From Microbacterium sp. 70-16 (GTDB lineage Bacteria; Actinomycetota; Actinomycetes; Actinomycetales; Microbacteriaceae): a DNA stretch of 64,000 nt. The DNA lies in the NCBI RefSeq assembly GCF_001898315.1, contig NZ_MKTQ01000029.1:173402-237401 (forward strand), in the 5' to 3' direction. Position 1 is the first letter of the stretch. Each line of letters opens with the position of its first letter. The position numbers and the translations under genes were made by a program. The notes beneath the pieces are model-generated. The model was given only the letters and a program-made list of their open reading frames with translations, did not search any database and was not told the DNA's origin. This document shows, one piece after another, positions 1 to 9,568 of the stretch.

Positions 1-322
1 GATTCGCATCCGGATGGACGGTATGCACGCGAGCGACCGCGACGCGGTACAGCGCGAGCCCATGGACCGCGGCTGCCGAACACAACGCGAACACCGGACG
101 CCGCTGCGCGCTATCGGCTGCCGCGACGACATGGACGAGGTGTTGCGACTCGGGCCACAGGCTCTCCCAGTCCTCGCCGGAGACGTACCAGCCGCGGCGA
201 ACGCGCCGCCAGCTGCCGGCAGCCACGGCGCGATCGAGCTCGGTGCGCCGGATGCCCGCCGCGATGAGGTCGTCGCGCGAGCGGAGCATTGCACGAGCTG
301 TGGGGATGTCGACATTCCGCAT
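1..322 (-). CDS. Partial CDS (runs off left edge): AbiEi-type antitoxin N-terminal domain / DUF559-like protein
   Basis: Absent from the ORF track because it is open at the edge. Reverse strand from 322 reads MRNVDIPTARAMLRSRDDLIAAGIRRTELDRAVAAGSWRRVRRGWYVSGEDWESLWPESQHLVHVVAA... with no stop to base 1. Confidence 0.7.
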   Translation of the reverse strand, partial: MRNVDIPTARAMLRSRDDLIAAGIRRTELDRAVAAGSWRRVRRGWYVSGEDWESLWPESQHLVHVVAAADSAQRRPVFALCSAAAVHGLALYRVAVARVHTVHPDAN

Positions 323-593
323 CGCCCCATGGTGCGCGTGCGCGGGCCCGCCCGGGCCGCCGAACGCCCGATCGGTGGACAACTTCGCCGACCTGGCGAT
401 TGGGGAGGAGGCGATGCCCACATCGAGTGCGCCGGTTGTGGCCGAGTGCGCCGACTGTCGCGCGGCCGCAAGCGGCGCAGTCAGCACGAACCGGCGCACT
501 CGGCGCGGCGGGCGAGGCGGGCCGGACGGGGGGGATGCCGGGACGGGGTGTCGCGGAGCGCGGAGGTCGGCGGCGCGGGTTAGCCTCGAAGGC

Positions 594-1277
594 ATGACTC
601 CGGAGGCGATCGCGCGCGTTGCGCCCGAGCTGGCCTCGCGGATCGTCGCCGATTCGCGCGACCGCGTCGGCTGGATGCGCGCGCGATCGCGCGGCATCAC
701 GGCGACCGACGTCGCGCAGCTGACGAGCCACACCTCGATCGCGCGAGCGGCGGATGCCAAGCTCGGCGGCGGCTCAGGCTTCTCGGGCAACGCGTACACC
801 GACCACGGCCGGCGCCGCGAACCCGAGATCGCCGCATGGGTCGCCGCGACCCACGGCATCCAGCCCTCTTCCGCCCTGTTCCACGCGGTCGTCGAGAAGC
901 GCCACCTCGCGACTCCCGACGGGATCCTGGTCGACGACGCCGGACGCGTCACGCTCGCCGAGATCAAGACGACGAACAAGACGTGGCGCTCGATCCCCCG
1001 CACCTACCTGCGTCAGGTGTGGTGGCAGCAGCACGTCCTCGGCGCCGAGCGCACGCTCGTCGTCTGGGAGGAGCACAACGACTTCGTCCCCGTCGGCGAC
1101 GAGCCACGGTGCGCGTGGGTCGAGCGCGATGAGCGCGAGATCGGCCAGCTCGTGCGCCTGGCGACCGAGCTCATCGACGAGCTCTACCGCCGCACGATGG
1201 CGCGCCGCGCACCGCAGCCGGATGCCGCGAACCGCCCGGTCCGCGAGCAGTTCCGCGCCCTCGCCCTCAGCGACTGA
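594..1277 (+). CDS. YqaJ-like recombinase/exonuclease-domain protein
   Basis: MTPEAIARVAPELASRIV...GITATDVAQLT...GRRREPEIAAWVA...LAEIKTTNK...YLRQVWWQQHVLG; YqaJ/PD-(D/E)XK-like. Start set at 594 because TAGCCT lies 7 nt upstream. Confidence 0.75.
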   Translation: MTPEAIARVAPELASRIVADSRDRVGWMRARSRGITATDVAQLTSHTSIARAADAKLGGGSGFSGNAYTDHGRRREPEIAAWVAATHGIQPSSALFHAVVEKRHLATPDGILVDDAGRVTLAEIKTTNKTWRSIPRTYLRQVWWQQHVLGAERTLVVWEEHNDFVPVGDEPRCAWVERDEREIGQLVRLATELIDELYRRTMARRAPQPDAANRPVREQFRALALSD

Positions 1278-1316
1278 GCGCCCGCGACCCCGCCGCCGCA
1301 CCCGTCATCCCCGATA

Positions 1317-1377
1317 GTTGACACGGATCAACGATCGACGTATGGTTGACCGGTCTCAACGGTTGACGTCGATCAAC
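1317..1377. promoter_or_regulatory. Three 16-bp operator-like inverted repeats GTTGA-N6-TCAAC upstream of the MFS gene
   Basis: GTTGACACGGATCAAC (1317-1332), GTTGACCGGTCTCAAC (1345-1360), GTTGACGTCGATCAAC (1362-1377). Confidence 0.75.
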
Positions 1378-1435
1378 CATTGCCTCTCGGCATCGCCGCC
1401 TTCTTCCCGCAGAACCCCTTCACAAAGGAACCCCT

Positions 1436-3172
1436 ATGTCCACTACGTCTTCCGACACGGTCGAGAAGCCGTCGATGAGCCCGCGCCGGGTGCTCGAGGC
1501 CCTCTCCGGCCTGCTCCTCGGCATGTTCGTGTCGATGCTGGCCTCGACCGTCGTCTCGACGTCGCTGCCGGTCATCATCCACGACCTCGACGGCAACCAG
1601 ACCGCCTTCACGTGGGTCGTCACCGCGACCCTGCTCACGACCGCGATCTCGACGCCCATCTGGGGCAAGCTCGCCGACCTCACCAACCGCAAGGTGCTGT
1701 TCCAGCTCGCGATCGTGATCTTCGTGCTCGCGACCGCCGCGGCCGGTTTCTCGACCAACCCCGAGATGCTCATCGCGTTCCGCGCGGTGCAGGGCATCGG
1801 TGCGGGTGGCCTCGCGGCGCTCAGCCAGGTGCTGATGGCCGACATCATCAGCCCGCGTGAGCGTGGCCGCTACATGGGTCTGTTCGGCGCCGTCATGGCC
1901 GTCGCGACGATCGGTGGACCGCTGCTGGGTGGTGTCATCACCGACGCGTGGGGCTGGCGCTGGAACTTCTTCGTCGCGCTCCCCTTCGCCGTCCTCGCGC
2001 TGATCCTCGTCCAGGCGACGCTGCACGTGCCGGCCCGCCCCAAGAAGAAGACCTCGATCGACTACGTCGGCATCGTGCTGCTGTCGGCCGCCGTCTCGCT
2101 GCTGCTCATCTGGGTCACCAACGCGGGCACCGCCACGGCCGGCGACTGGTCGGATCTCGCCAACAACGACTGGTGGAGCCTGAACACGGTGCTCATGCTC
2201 GGTGGTGCGATCCTCGCGGCCGTCCTGTTCGTCATCGTCGAGCTGCGCTCGCGTGAGCCGCTCATCCCGCTGACGCTGTTCCGCAACCGCACCTTCACGC
2301 TCTCGGTGATCGCCTCGATCGCGACCGGTATCGCGATGTTCGGCGCCTCGGTGTTCCTCAGCCAGTACATGCAGCTCGCTCGTGGCGCGACCCCCACTGA
2401 GGCCGGCCTCATGACGATCCCGATGATCGGCGGTCTGCTGCTCAGCTCGATCGGCGTCGGCGCGCTCGTGACGAAGTACGGGCGCTGGAAGCCGTACCTC
2501 ATCGTCGGCTCGATCCTGCTGGTCGCCGGCTCGTACCTGCTGTCGACGATCCAGTACGACACCGACTTCTTCCTCGTGTCGGTCTACATGTTCCTGCTCG
2601 GCGCCGGTGTCGGCATGACCATGCAGAACCTCGTGCTGGTCGTGCAGAACACGACCCGCCCCGAAGAGATCGGCGTCGCCAGCTCGGGAGTCACGTTCTT
2701 CCGCAGCCTCGGCGGCACGATCGGCGTCTCGGTCATGGGCGCGGCCCTCTCGGCCAAGGTCATCGACCTCGTCGCCGAGCGCACCGACGACATCACCGCG
2801 GCGATCATGAGCCTCGGCGACAAGGCGCAGTACTGGGGCGAGCAGCTGCAGTCGGGTTCGCTCCCGAAGGTCTCCGAGATGCCCGAACCCCTGCGCGTCG
2901 TGTTCGAGGACATCTACGGCAGCGGCATCTCGCACTCGTTCCTGATCGCCGTCCCGTTCGCGGTCATCTCGCTGCTGGCGATCGTGTTCCTGCCGAACAA
3001 GCCGCTCACGACGATGACCACGACCGAGCGTCTGCAGGCGAGCGAGGCCGACTTCGCGACCGTGTCGGTGCCCGAGGGCATGTCGTCGCTGACCGCGACC
3101 GGTTCGGTGCGTGTCGTGACGGATGCCACGCCGAGCGCCGCCGGCCGCGGCGGCGACACGTCGGCCCGCTAG
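1436..3172 (+). CDS. DHA2-family MFS drug exporter
   Basis: Long hydrophobic ORF with MFS motifs (GKLADLTNRK, RAVQGIGAGGLAALSQVLMADIISPRERGRYMG); RBS-like aaagga upstream. Confidence 0.92.
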   Translation: MSTTSSDTVEKPSMSPRRVLEALSGLLLGMFVSMLASTVVSTSLPVIIHDLDGNQTAFTWVVTATLLTTAISTPIWGKLADLTNRKVLFQLAIVIFVLATAAAGFSTNPEMLIAFRAVQGIGAGGLAALSQVLMADIISPRERGRYMGLFGAVMAVATIGGPLLGGVITDAWGWRWNFFVALPFAVLALILVQATLHVPARPKKKTSIDYVGIVLLSAAVSLLLIWVTNAGTATAGDWSDLANNDWWSLNTVLMLGGAILAAVLFVIVELRSREPLIPLTLFRNRTFTLSVIASIATGIAMFGASVFLSQYMQLARGATPTEAGLMTIPMIGGLLLSSIGVGALVTKYGRWKPYLIVGSILLVAGSYLLSTIQYDTDFFLVSVYMFLLGAGVGMTMQNLVLVVQNTTRPEEIGVASSGVTFFRSLGGTIGVSVMGAALSAKVIDLVAERTDDITAAIMSLGDKAQYWGEQLQSGSLPKVSEMPEPLRVVFEDIYGSGISHSFLIAVPFAVISLLAIVFLPNKPLTTMTTTERLQASEADFATVSVPEGMSSLTATGSVRVVTDATPSAAGRGGDTSAR

Positions 3173-3183
3173 GCTCGACCGTC

Positions 3184-3681
3184 ATGACCGGTGACGAACT
3201 CCAGGCTCGCACCGACGCGGTGCGGGCCCTGGAGGCTGAGTTCGGCGAGCTGATCAACCACATGCGTCGCGTTCTCATGGAGAACGCGACGCGCGTGAGC
3301 CCGGGCATGCTGCCTGGCGCCTACAAAATCTTCACGACGATCGTGCGGCGCGAGCGGGTCTCGCAGTCCGCGCTCGCGGACCTCCTCGTGGTCGACAAGG
3401 GGCAGCTGAGCCGCTCCGTGCGCGACCTCGAAGAGCTCGGGCTGATCCAGCGCGAGCCCGACCCGGAGGACCGCCGCGCCAGCATCCTCTCGCCCACTCC
3501 CCTGGGCCTTGAGCGCCTCGAGGCGGCGCGTGCACCGCAGGAGAACACCCTCGTGCACACGCTCGCCGCGTGGCCGATCGACGACATCCGCAACCTCACG
3601 CAGCTGTTGCACGCGCTGACGGCCGGCGTCACGCCGGCGCCCGCGGACAGCGTCACCGCCCCGCCGCGCTCCGGCTGCTGA
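3184..3681 (+). CDS. MarR-family transcriptional regulator
   Basis: wHTH pattern (SQSALADLLVVDKGQLSRSVRDLEELGLIQREPDPEDRRASILSPTPLG) directly downstream of the MFS exporter. Confidence 0.88.
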   Translation: MTGDELQARTDAVRALEAEFGELINHMRRVLMENATRVSPGMLPGAYKIFTTIVRRERVSQSALADLLVVDKGQLSRSVRDLEELGLIQREPDPEDRRASILSPTPLGLERLEAARAPQENTLVHTLAAWPIDDIRNLTQLLHALTAGVTPAPADSVTAPPRSGC

Positions 3682-3832
3682 ACGCGCGTCGGATGCCGCC
3701 GCCCGCGGCTGACACGATGACCTTCTCGACGCGGTAGCACTCGCGTAACACGGCTGAGACAATCGCAGGGTTGACTGGGTCGCACCCAGGATCACTGTGG
3801 CAATGTCGACACGCAGGCGGAAGGAAGCGACC

Positions 3833-4864
3833 ATGAGGTTCCGGCCGCTGCGCGCCGCATCCGCTCCGGATGCCGCGCGAACAGACCTCCCCGAACTCCC
3901 GACTCCGATGCGCGCCGTCGTGTTCGACTCCCCCGGGGCATCCGATGTTCTGCGCGAGACCGATCTCGTAACGCCGGCGCCGGTGCTCAGCGAGGTGCTC
4001 GTGCGCGTCATCGCGGCGGGCGTGAACCCCATCGACGCGAAGACCCGTGCGGGCCGCGGCGTCTCGGGCGCGATCGACCGGTTCCCGAGCACGCTCGGGT
4101 TCGACTTCAGCGGCATCGTCGTGGAGTCTCCCTACGAGTCGCATCCCTTCCCCGTCGGCACCGAGGTGTTCGGCATGGCGGCCTTCCCGCGCACGGGCGG
4201 GACGTACGCCGAGTACGTCGTCGCCCCGACGCTCTCGGTCGCACGCAAGCCGCCGTCGCTCTCGCACGTCGAGGCCGCCGGCGTTCCGCTCGCGGCGCTG
4301 ACGGCGTGGGGGTTGGTCGTCGAGACGGCGCACGCACACGAGGGCCAGCGCATCCTCATCCACGCGGGCGCCGGAGGTGTCGGCCATTTCGCGGTGCAGC
4401 TGGCCGCCTATTTCGGTGCGCACGTGACGGCGACCGGCTCGGGTGCGAACCTCGGCTGGCTGCGCGAGCTCGGGGCATCCGTCGTCGTCGACTACACGAC
4501 GACGCGCTTCGAAGACGTGCTCGGCGAGGTCGACGTCGTGATCGACCTGGTCGGCAACGTGCACGACGACACGGGCACGCGCTCGCTGCGCGTGCTGCGC
4601 CCCGGCGGGCTCTACGTGCTCGTGCCGACCGGCTCGTGGCCTGGGTACGAGGATGCCGCGGCGGCGGCCGGCGTGCGGGCGACCTCGTACAAGGTGATCC
4701 CGGACGGCGGCGTGCTGGCGACGATCGCACGCCTGCTCGACTCGGGCGCGGTGCACGTCTTCGTCGACCGAGTGTTCCCGCTCGCGGAAGCCGCCGACGC
4801 CCACCGGGCGCTGGAGACCGGCCACACCCGCGGCAAGGTCGTGCTGTCGGTCGCCGAAGCCTGA
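3833..4864 (+). CDS. NADP-dependent quinone/zinc-type oxidoreductase (MDR family)
   Basis: GVNPIDAKTRAG...ILIHAGAGGVGHFAVQLAAYFGAHV; start 3833 preceded by ggaaggaag (ORF also open from 3797). Confidence 0.85.
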   Translation: MRFRPLRAASAPDAARTDLPELPTPMRAVVFDSPGASDVLRETDLVTPAPVLSEVLVRVIAAGVNPIDAKTRAGRGVSGAIDRFPSTLGFDFSGIVVESPYESHPFPVGTEVFGMAAFPRTGGTYAEYVVAPTLSVARKPPSLSHVEAAGVPLAALTAWGLVVETAHAHEGQRILIHAGAGGVGHFAVQLAAYFGAHVTATGSGANLGWLRELGASVVVDYTTTRFEDVLGEVDVVIDLVGNVHDDTGTRSLRVLRPGGLYVLVPTGSWPGYEDAAAAAGVRATSYKVIPDGGVLATIARLLDSGAVHVFVDRVFPLAEAADAHRALETGHTRGKVVLSVAEA

Positions 4865-4868
4865 CCCG

Positions 4869-5750
4869 TCAGACCGCGAGCACGCGCCGGCCCTCGGCGA
4901 CGATCTCGTCGGCGACGGCGTCGAGCAGCGCCGAGCGCAGATTCCACTGCTGCCAGTACAGCGGCACGTCGATCGTCGGTCCGCCCAGCGGCAGAAGCCT
5001 GCCCGCGTCGAGGTCTTGCTGCGACTGCAGGCGCGGCAGCATCGCCCAGCCGAGGCCGAGAGACGCCGCCGTCGCGAAGTCGTGCGACGCGGGCACGCGG
5101 TGCCGCGGCGGCGCGAGCGGATCGGCCCCGCGCGCGATGAGCCAGCGCGTCTGCAGGTCGTCGCGGCGGTCGAAATCGAGCACGGGAGCCTCTGCGAGCT
5201 CTGCCGCCGTCGCCCCGCCGGCGAGCCACCGCGCGACGAAGGCGGGGGTCGCGACGGCCTCGTAGCGCAGCACGCCGAGCGTCTGCACGCGGCATCCGCC
5301 GACCGGTTCTGCGCGCGAGGTCACCGCCCCGGTCACGGTGCCATCCTCGAGCATCCCCGCGGTGAAGTCCTGGTCGTCGCGGTGCAGATCGAACACGATC
5401 GCGTGCCGCTCGCTCAGGCGCGCGAGCGGAGCGAGGAACCAGGTTGCGAGCGAGTCGGCGTTGACGGCGAGCGGCATCGTCGTGCGCACCGCGCCGCCGC
5501 CGATCTCGGTGACGGCATCGTGCTCGAGCAGCGCGAGCTGTCGCGCGTACCGCACGATCGGTTCCGCGGCTGGTGTCGGGCGCAGCGGCTTGGACCGCAC
5601 GAGCAGCACTCGGCCGATCTCCTCCTCGAGTGCGCGGATGCGCTGGCTGACGGCCGAGGGCGTGATGTGCAGCCGCTCGGCGGCGACCTCCATGCTCCCG
5701 GCATCCAGCACGGCGGCGAGCGTCGCGGCGCCGATCGCGGGTATCCGCAT
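4869..5750 (-). CDS. argP: LysR-family regulator, ArgP/LysG type
   Basis: GSMEVAAERLHITPSAVSQRIRALEEEIGRVLLVRSKPLRPTPAAEPIVRYARQ; divergent from LysE-type exporter. Confidence 0.85.
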   Translation of the reverse strand: MRIPAIGAATLAAVLDAGSMEVAAERLHITPSAVSQRIRALEEEIGRVLLVRSKPLRPTPAAEPIVRYARQLALLEHDAVTEIGGGAVRTTMPLAVNADSLATWFLAPLARLSERHAIVFDLHRDDQDFTAGMLEDGTVTGAVTSRAEPVGGCRVQTLGVLRYEAVATPAFVARWLAGGATAAELAEAPVLDFDRRDDLQTRWLIARGADPLAPPRHRVPASHDFATAASLGLGWAMLPRLQSQQDLDAGRLLPLGGPTIDVPLYWQQWNLRSALLDAVADEIVAEGRRVLAV

Positions 5751-5822
5751 GATGCAGTTCTCCTTCACCAGCCACAGAATCTTGAACTGGACTGTATCAG
5801 TCCACCCTTCTACCGTCGAAGG

Positions 5823-6482
5823 GTGATCTCCTCCGTACTCGCCGGCTTCGGCCTGGGACTGTCCCTCATCGTCGCGATCGGCGCGCAGAACCTGTTCGTG
5901 CTGCGCCAGGGCATCCGTCGCGAACACGCCCTCGCCGTCGCGCTCGTGTGCATCGTGTCGGATGCCACGCTGATCGCCGTGGGCGTCTCGGGCCTGGGCG
6001 CACTGCTACACGCGGTGCCGTGGCTCATCGACGCCGTGCGGTGGGCGGGTGCGGCGTTCCTGTTCGGCTACGCGCTGCTGGCCGCGCGGCGGGCACTGCG
6101 GCCGTCCGGCGAGGCGCTGCGTGTCGCAGCTCCTGGCGGGGCACCGGCAGACGACACGGCGGCGGATCGTCCGGGCACCACCCTCGCCCGCACGCGGCTC
6201 GTACCGGTGCTGGCGACGTGCCTTGCCCTCACCTGGCTCAACCCGCACGTGTACCTCGACACGGTGTTCCTGCTGGGGTCGGTCGCGAGCACGCACGGCG
6301 ACACGCGCTGGTGGTTCGCGGCAGGCGCGATCGTCGCCTCGACCGTGTGGTTCCTCTCGCTCGCGCTCTGGTCGCGCTACCTCAGTCGGTGGCTGTCGAC
6401 GCCGCGCGCGTGGCGCGTGCTCGACGGCGTGATCGCCGTCGTCATGGCCGCGATCGCGGTCAGTCTGATCTGGCCGCGTTGA
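5823..6482 (+). CDS. LysE/ArgO family amino-acid exporter
   Basis: GTG start; VISSVLAGFGLGLSLIVAIGAQNLFVLRQGIRREH...TWLNPHVYLDTVFLLG. Confidence 0.9.
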   Translation: MISSVLAGFGLGLSLIVAIGAQNLFVLRQGIRREHALAVALVCIVSDATLIAVGVSGLGALLHAVPWLIDAVRWAGAAFLFGYALLAARRALRPSGEALRVAAPGGAPADDTAADRPGTTLARTRLVPVLATCLALTWLNPHVYLDTVFLLGSVASTHGDTRWWFAAGAIVASTVWFLSLALWSRYLSRWLSTPRAWRVLDGVIAVVMAAIAVSLIWPR

Positions 6483-6488
6483 CCGCCG

Positions 6489-6827
6489 TCACCCGACGAT
6501 CTGCTCTTTGCGTGCAGCGACGAGTGCGCGCACCGTGGCATCCGGCAGCGGCTCGGTGAACCGGATCGTGCCCTTGGCGTGGTCGACGCCGTCGAGCATC
6601 GGCAGCACCGCGACGATCGCGGCGGGGCTGAACGGGTAGACGCCGAAGTGCTTCTTGGCGCGCATGACCGACAGCAATGACGCGCCGCGGTAGACGAGCG
6701 CCGGCATGCCGTAGCCCACCCCCTGCTCGGCATCCGGGACGACCTCGCGAGCGACGTCGTAGGTGTGCGCGATGATGGCGGCGTCGGAAGGGTCGAGCGT
6801 CGCGAGGTATTCGTCGATGGTGCCCAT
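6489..6827 (-). CDS. DUF1801-domain (YdhG/iron-chaperone-like) protein
   Basis: MGTIDEYLATLDPSDAAII...GYGMPALVYRG...KKHFGVYPFSP. Confidence 0.75.
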   Translation of the reverse strand: MGTIDEYLATLDPSDAAIIAHTYDVAREVVPDAEQGVGYGMPALVYRGASLLSVMRAKKHFGVYPFSPAAIVAVLPMLDGVDHAKGTIRFTEPLPDATVRALVAARKEQIVG

Positions 6828-6872
6828 GGCGGCATCCTTTCAGATCGCCGGGCGCCGCGACAGGATAGGGGC

Positions 6873-7148
6873 ATGAAACGCGTGCGCGTGACCGTGAGCG
6901 GCGAGGTGCAGGGAGTCGGCTACCGGTACACCCTGCAGCACGTCGCGATGCGCGAGGGCGCGGTCGGGTGGGTGCGCAATCTTCGCGACGACCGCGTCGA
7001 GGCCGAGGTCGAGGGGACGGATGCCCAGGTCGACGCCGTGCTCGCCTGGATGGCGGAGGGACCTCGCGGCGCCCGCGTCACGGGCGCGGAGGTGCGCGAG
7101 CTGGCGCCCGCCGGCGGTGCGGGCTTCGAGATCCGCCGCGACGGCTGA
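6873..7148 (+). CDS. Acylphosphatase
   Basis: MKRVRVTVSGEVQGVGYRYTLQHVAMREGAVGWVRNLRDDRVEAEVEG; acylphosphatase signature. Confidence 0.93.
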   Translation: MKRVRVTVSGEVQGVGYRYTLQHVAMREGAVGWVRNLRDDRVEAEVEGTDAQVDAVLAWMAEGPRGARVTGAEVRELAPAGGAGFEIRRDG

Positions 7149-7173
7149 TCCGCGCAGCTTCTCTGCCGTCGTT

Positions 7174-7208
7174 CCCGAACTGATCCGCTCAGCGGATCAG
7201 TTCGGGAG
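7174..7208. terminator. Perfect 35-nt palindrome (17-nt arms, 1-nt centre) between convergent genes
   Basis: TCCCGAACTGATCCGCT-C-AGCGGATCAGTTCGGGA; overlaps the stop codon of the downstream minus-strand gene. Confidence 0.7.
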
Positions 7209-8234
7209 TCCCGCCGCGAGGTCGGCGAAGACCTCGGCGACGTCGTCGTACCGCGAAATGCCGGCAGCCTGCCCGGCCCACTGGCTGACGAGATCACTGC
7301 GACCCTGCTGCGCGGCGGGCGTGCGGAACTGCCCGGTGAGCCAGTTCTGCGCGGGGAACGGCAGGATCTCCTCGCGCTCGAGCGCCGCCATCGCCGCGTT
7401 CGGGATGCCCCGGGCCAGCCGCCCGCTCATCGCACGCGTCAGCACCGTCTCGTCGTCGCGGGCCGCGGCGATCGCGGCACGGTGCCCCGCGCTGGCAGCC
7501 GACTGGCGGGTGCGCAGGAACGCGGTGCCGACCTGCACGCCCGACGCACCGAGCGCGAACGCGGCCGCGACACCCCGGCGGTCGGCGATGCCGCCGGCGG
7601 CGATGACCGGCACGTCGACCGCGTCGACGACCTGCGGCACGAGGGCGAACGTCCCGACGAGCGACTGCTCGGCGGGCCGCAGGAACGACACCCGATGGCC
7701 CGCCGCCTCGGCGCCGGTCGCGACGACGGCATCCACCCCGGCATCCGCCAGCGCGATGGCCTCGGCCACCGTCGTCGCGGTGCCGATCACAACGATGTCG
7801 CGCGCGTGCGCGTGGGCGAGCAGGTCGGCGCTCGGCACTCCGTAGACGACGCTGAGGGCCGCGGGTCGCGCCTCGAGCACCGCCGCGAGCTGCTCTTCGA
7901 TGTCGGGCAGGAACCGCGCGGGTGGTGCAGGCAGCGCGACGCCGAGCTCCTCGAACAGGGGCGCGAGCGCCGCGCGCGCGGGGCCGAGATCGACGGCATC
8001 CGGCAGCACTTCATCGCCCGTCGGCAGCCACAGGTTCAGCGCGAACGGCGCGTCGGTGACGGCGCGCAGGCGCCCGACCGTCGCGTGGATGCGCTCGGCG
8101 TCGTACCCGTACAGCCCGTATGAGCCGAGCCCGCCGGCGTCGCTGACGGCGGCCGTCAACTCGATCGATGAGAGCCCGCCGAAAGGTCCGAGGACGATCG
8201 GATGCCGGATGCCGAGAAGCTCGCGCAGGGTCAT
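7197..8234 (-). CDS. Nitronate monooxygenase / 2-nitropropane dioxygenase family
   Basis: MTLRELLGIRHPIVLGPFGGLSS...VATGAEAAGHRV...VPVIAAGGIADRRGVAAAFALGASGVQVGTAFL. Confidence 0.9.
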   Translation of the reverse strand: MTLRELLGIRHPIVLGPFGGLSSIELTAAVSDAGGLGSYGLYGYDAERIHATVGRLRAVTDAPFALNLWLPTGDEVLPDAVDLGPARAALAPLFEELGVALPAPPARFLPDIEEQLAAVLEARPAALSVVYGVPSADLLAHAHARDIVVIGTATTVAEAIALADAGVDAVVATGAEAAGHRVSFLRPAEQSLVGTFALVPQVVDAVDVPVIAAGGIADRRGVAAAFALGASGVQVGTAFLRTRQSAASAGHRAAIAAARDDETVLTRAMSGRLARGIPNAAMAALEREEILPFPAQNWLTGQFRTPAAQQGRSDLVSQWAGQAAGISRYDDVAEVFADLAAGLPN

Positions 8235-8270
8235 GCCTCGAGGCTATGACAAAAGGGCCGGGGTGACAGA

Positions 8271-8300
8271 AAGGGCCTCACCCGAAGGTGAGGCCCTTTT
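8271..8300 (-). terminator. Rho-independent-type terminator after rplA
   Basis: Stem AAGGGCCTCACC/GGTGAGGCCCTT immediately 3' of rplA on the minus strand. Confidence 0.8.
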
Positions 8301-8315
8301 GTGTACGCCTTTGCG

Positions 8316-9005
8316 TCAGACGAGCGTGTTGACGTCCAGCGGGATGCCGGGGCCGAACGTGGTCGACACGGCGCCCTTCTGGATGTAGCGGCCCTTCGCG
8401 CTGGAGGGCTTCAGGCGCACGATCTCTTCGATCGCGGCCTTGAAGTTCTCGTCCAGCTGCTCGGCCGTGAACGAGGCCTTGCCGACGACGAAGTGCACGT
8501 TGGCGTGCTTGTCGACGCGGAACTCGATCTTGCCGCCCTTGATCTCCTCGACGGCCTTGGCCGTGTTCGGGGTCACGGTGCCGGTCTTGGGGTTCGGCAT
8601 GAGGCCACGGGGGCCGAGGACCTTACCCAGACGACCGACCTGGCCCATGAGCTCGGGGGTCGAGACGGCCGCGTCGAACGCGGTCCAGCCACCGGCCACC
8701 TTCTCGATGAGCTCGGCGCCGCCGACCTCATCGGCGCCCGCGGCGATGGCGGCCTCAGCGGCCGGGCCCGTCGCGAACACGATGACGCGGGCGGTCTTGC
8801 CCGTGCCGTGCGGCAGGATGACCGTGCCACGGACCATCTGGTCCGCCTTGCGCGGGTCGACGGCGAGCTTCAGCGCGACCTCGACAGTCGAGTCGAACTT
8901 GGCAGAGCCGGTCTCCTTGGCGAGGTTCACCGCCTCGGTGGCCGTGTAGAACTTGTCGCGGTCGATCTTCGCCGCTGCTGCTTCGTAAGCCTTGGACTTA
9001 GCCAT
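8316..9005 (-). CDS. rplA: 50S ribosomal protein L1
   Basis: [47 protein letters not shown]...[15 protein letters not shown]. Confidence 0.98.
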   Translation of the reverse strand: MAKSKAYEAAAAKIDRDKFYTATEAVNLAKETGSAKFDSTVEVALKLAVDPRKADQMVRGTVILPHGTGKTARVIVFATGPAAEAAIAAGADEVGGAELIEKVAGGWTAFDAAVSTPELMGQVGRLGKVLGPRGLMPNPKTGTVTPNTAKAVEEIKGGKIEFRVDKHANVHFVVGKASFTAEQLDENFKAAIEEIVRLKPSSAKGRYIQKGAVSTTFGPGIPLDVNTLV

Positions 9006-9018
9006 GATTCGTTCTCCC

Positions 9019-9450
9019 TCAGCCCTCGACCGTGATGCCCATGGAACGGGCGGTGCCGGCGATGATCAGCGAGGCAGCCTCGATGTCGTTCGCGTTCAGG
9101 TCAGGCATCTTCGTCTCAGCGATCTGACGGACCTGGTCCTTGGTGAGCTTCGCGACCTTGGTCGTGTGGGGCGTGGGCGAACCCTTGGCCACACCGGCGG
9201 CCTTCTTGATGAGCTCCGCCGCGGGCGGAGTCTTCAGGATGAAGGTGAAGCTGCGGTCCTCGTAGACGGTGATCTCGACGGGGATGACGTTGCCACGCTG
9301 CGACTCAGTCGCGGCGTTGTACGCCTTGCAGAACTCCATGATGTTGACGCCGTGCTGACCGAGCGCGGGGCCGATCGGCGGGGCCGGGTTGGCGGCGCCG
9401 GCGTTGATCTGGAGCTTGATCAGGCCGGTCACCTTCTTCTTCGGTGCCAT
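9019..9450 (-). CDS. rplK: 50S ribosomal protein L11
   Basis: [49 protein letters not shown]. Confidence 0.98.
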
Positions 9451-9568
9451 TCTCTTTCTTTCTGTCGAGCGCCCGTCTCACACGGATCGAGGCGCGCTTC
9501 CACGCATCCGGCGGACCCGGAAGGTGGTGGATTTCGTCGCGCGACGCGCGCGCAACCGCTCAAGTCTA

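Noticed and set aside
1373-2935. 520-aa minus-strand ORF opposite the MFS exporter
   Set aside because: Antisense shadow ORF with biased composition; covers the MFS promoter.
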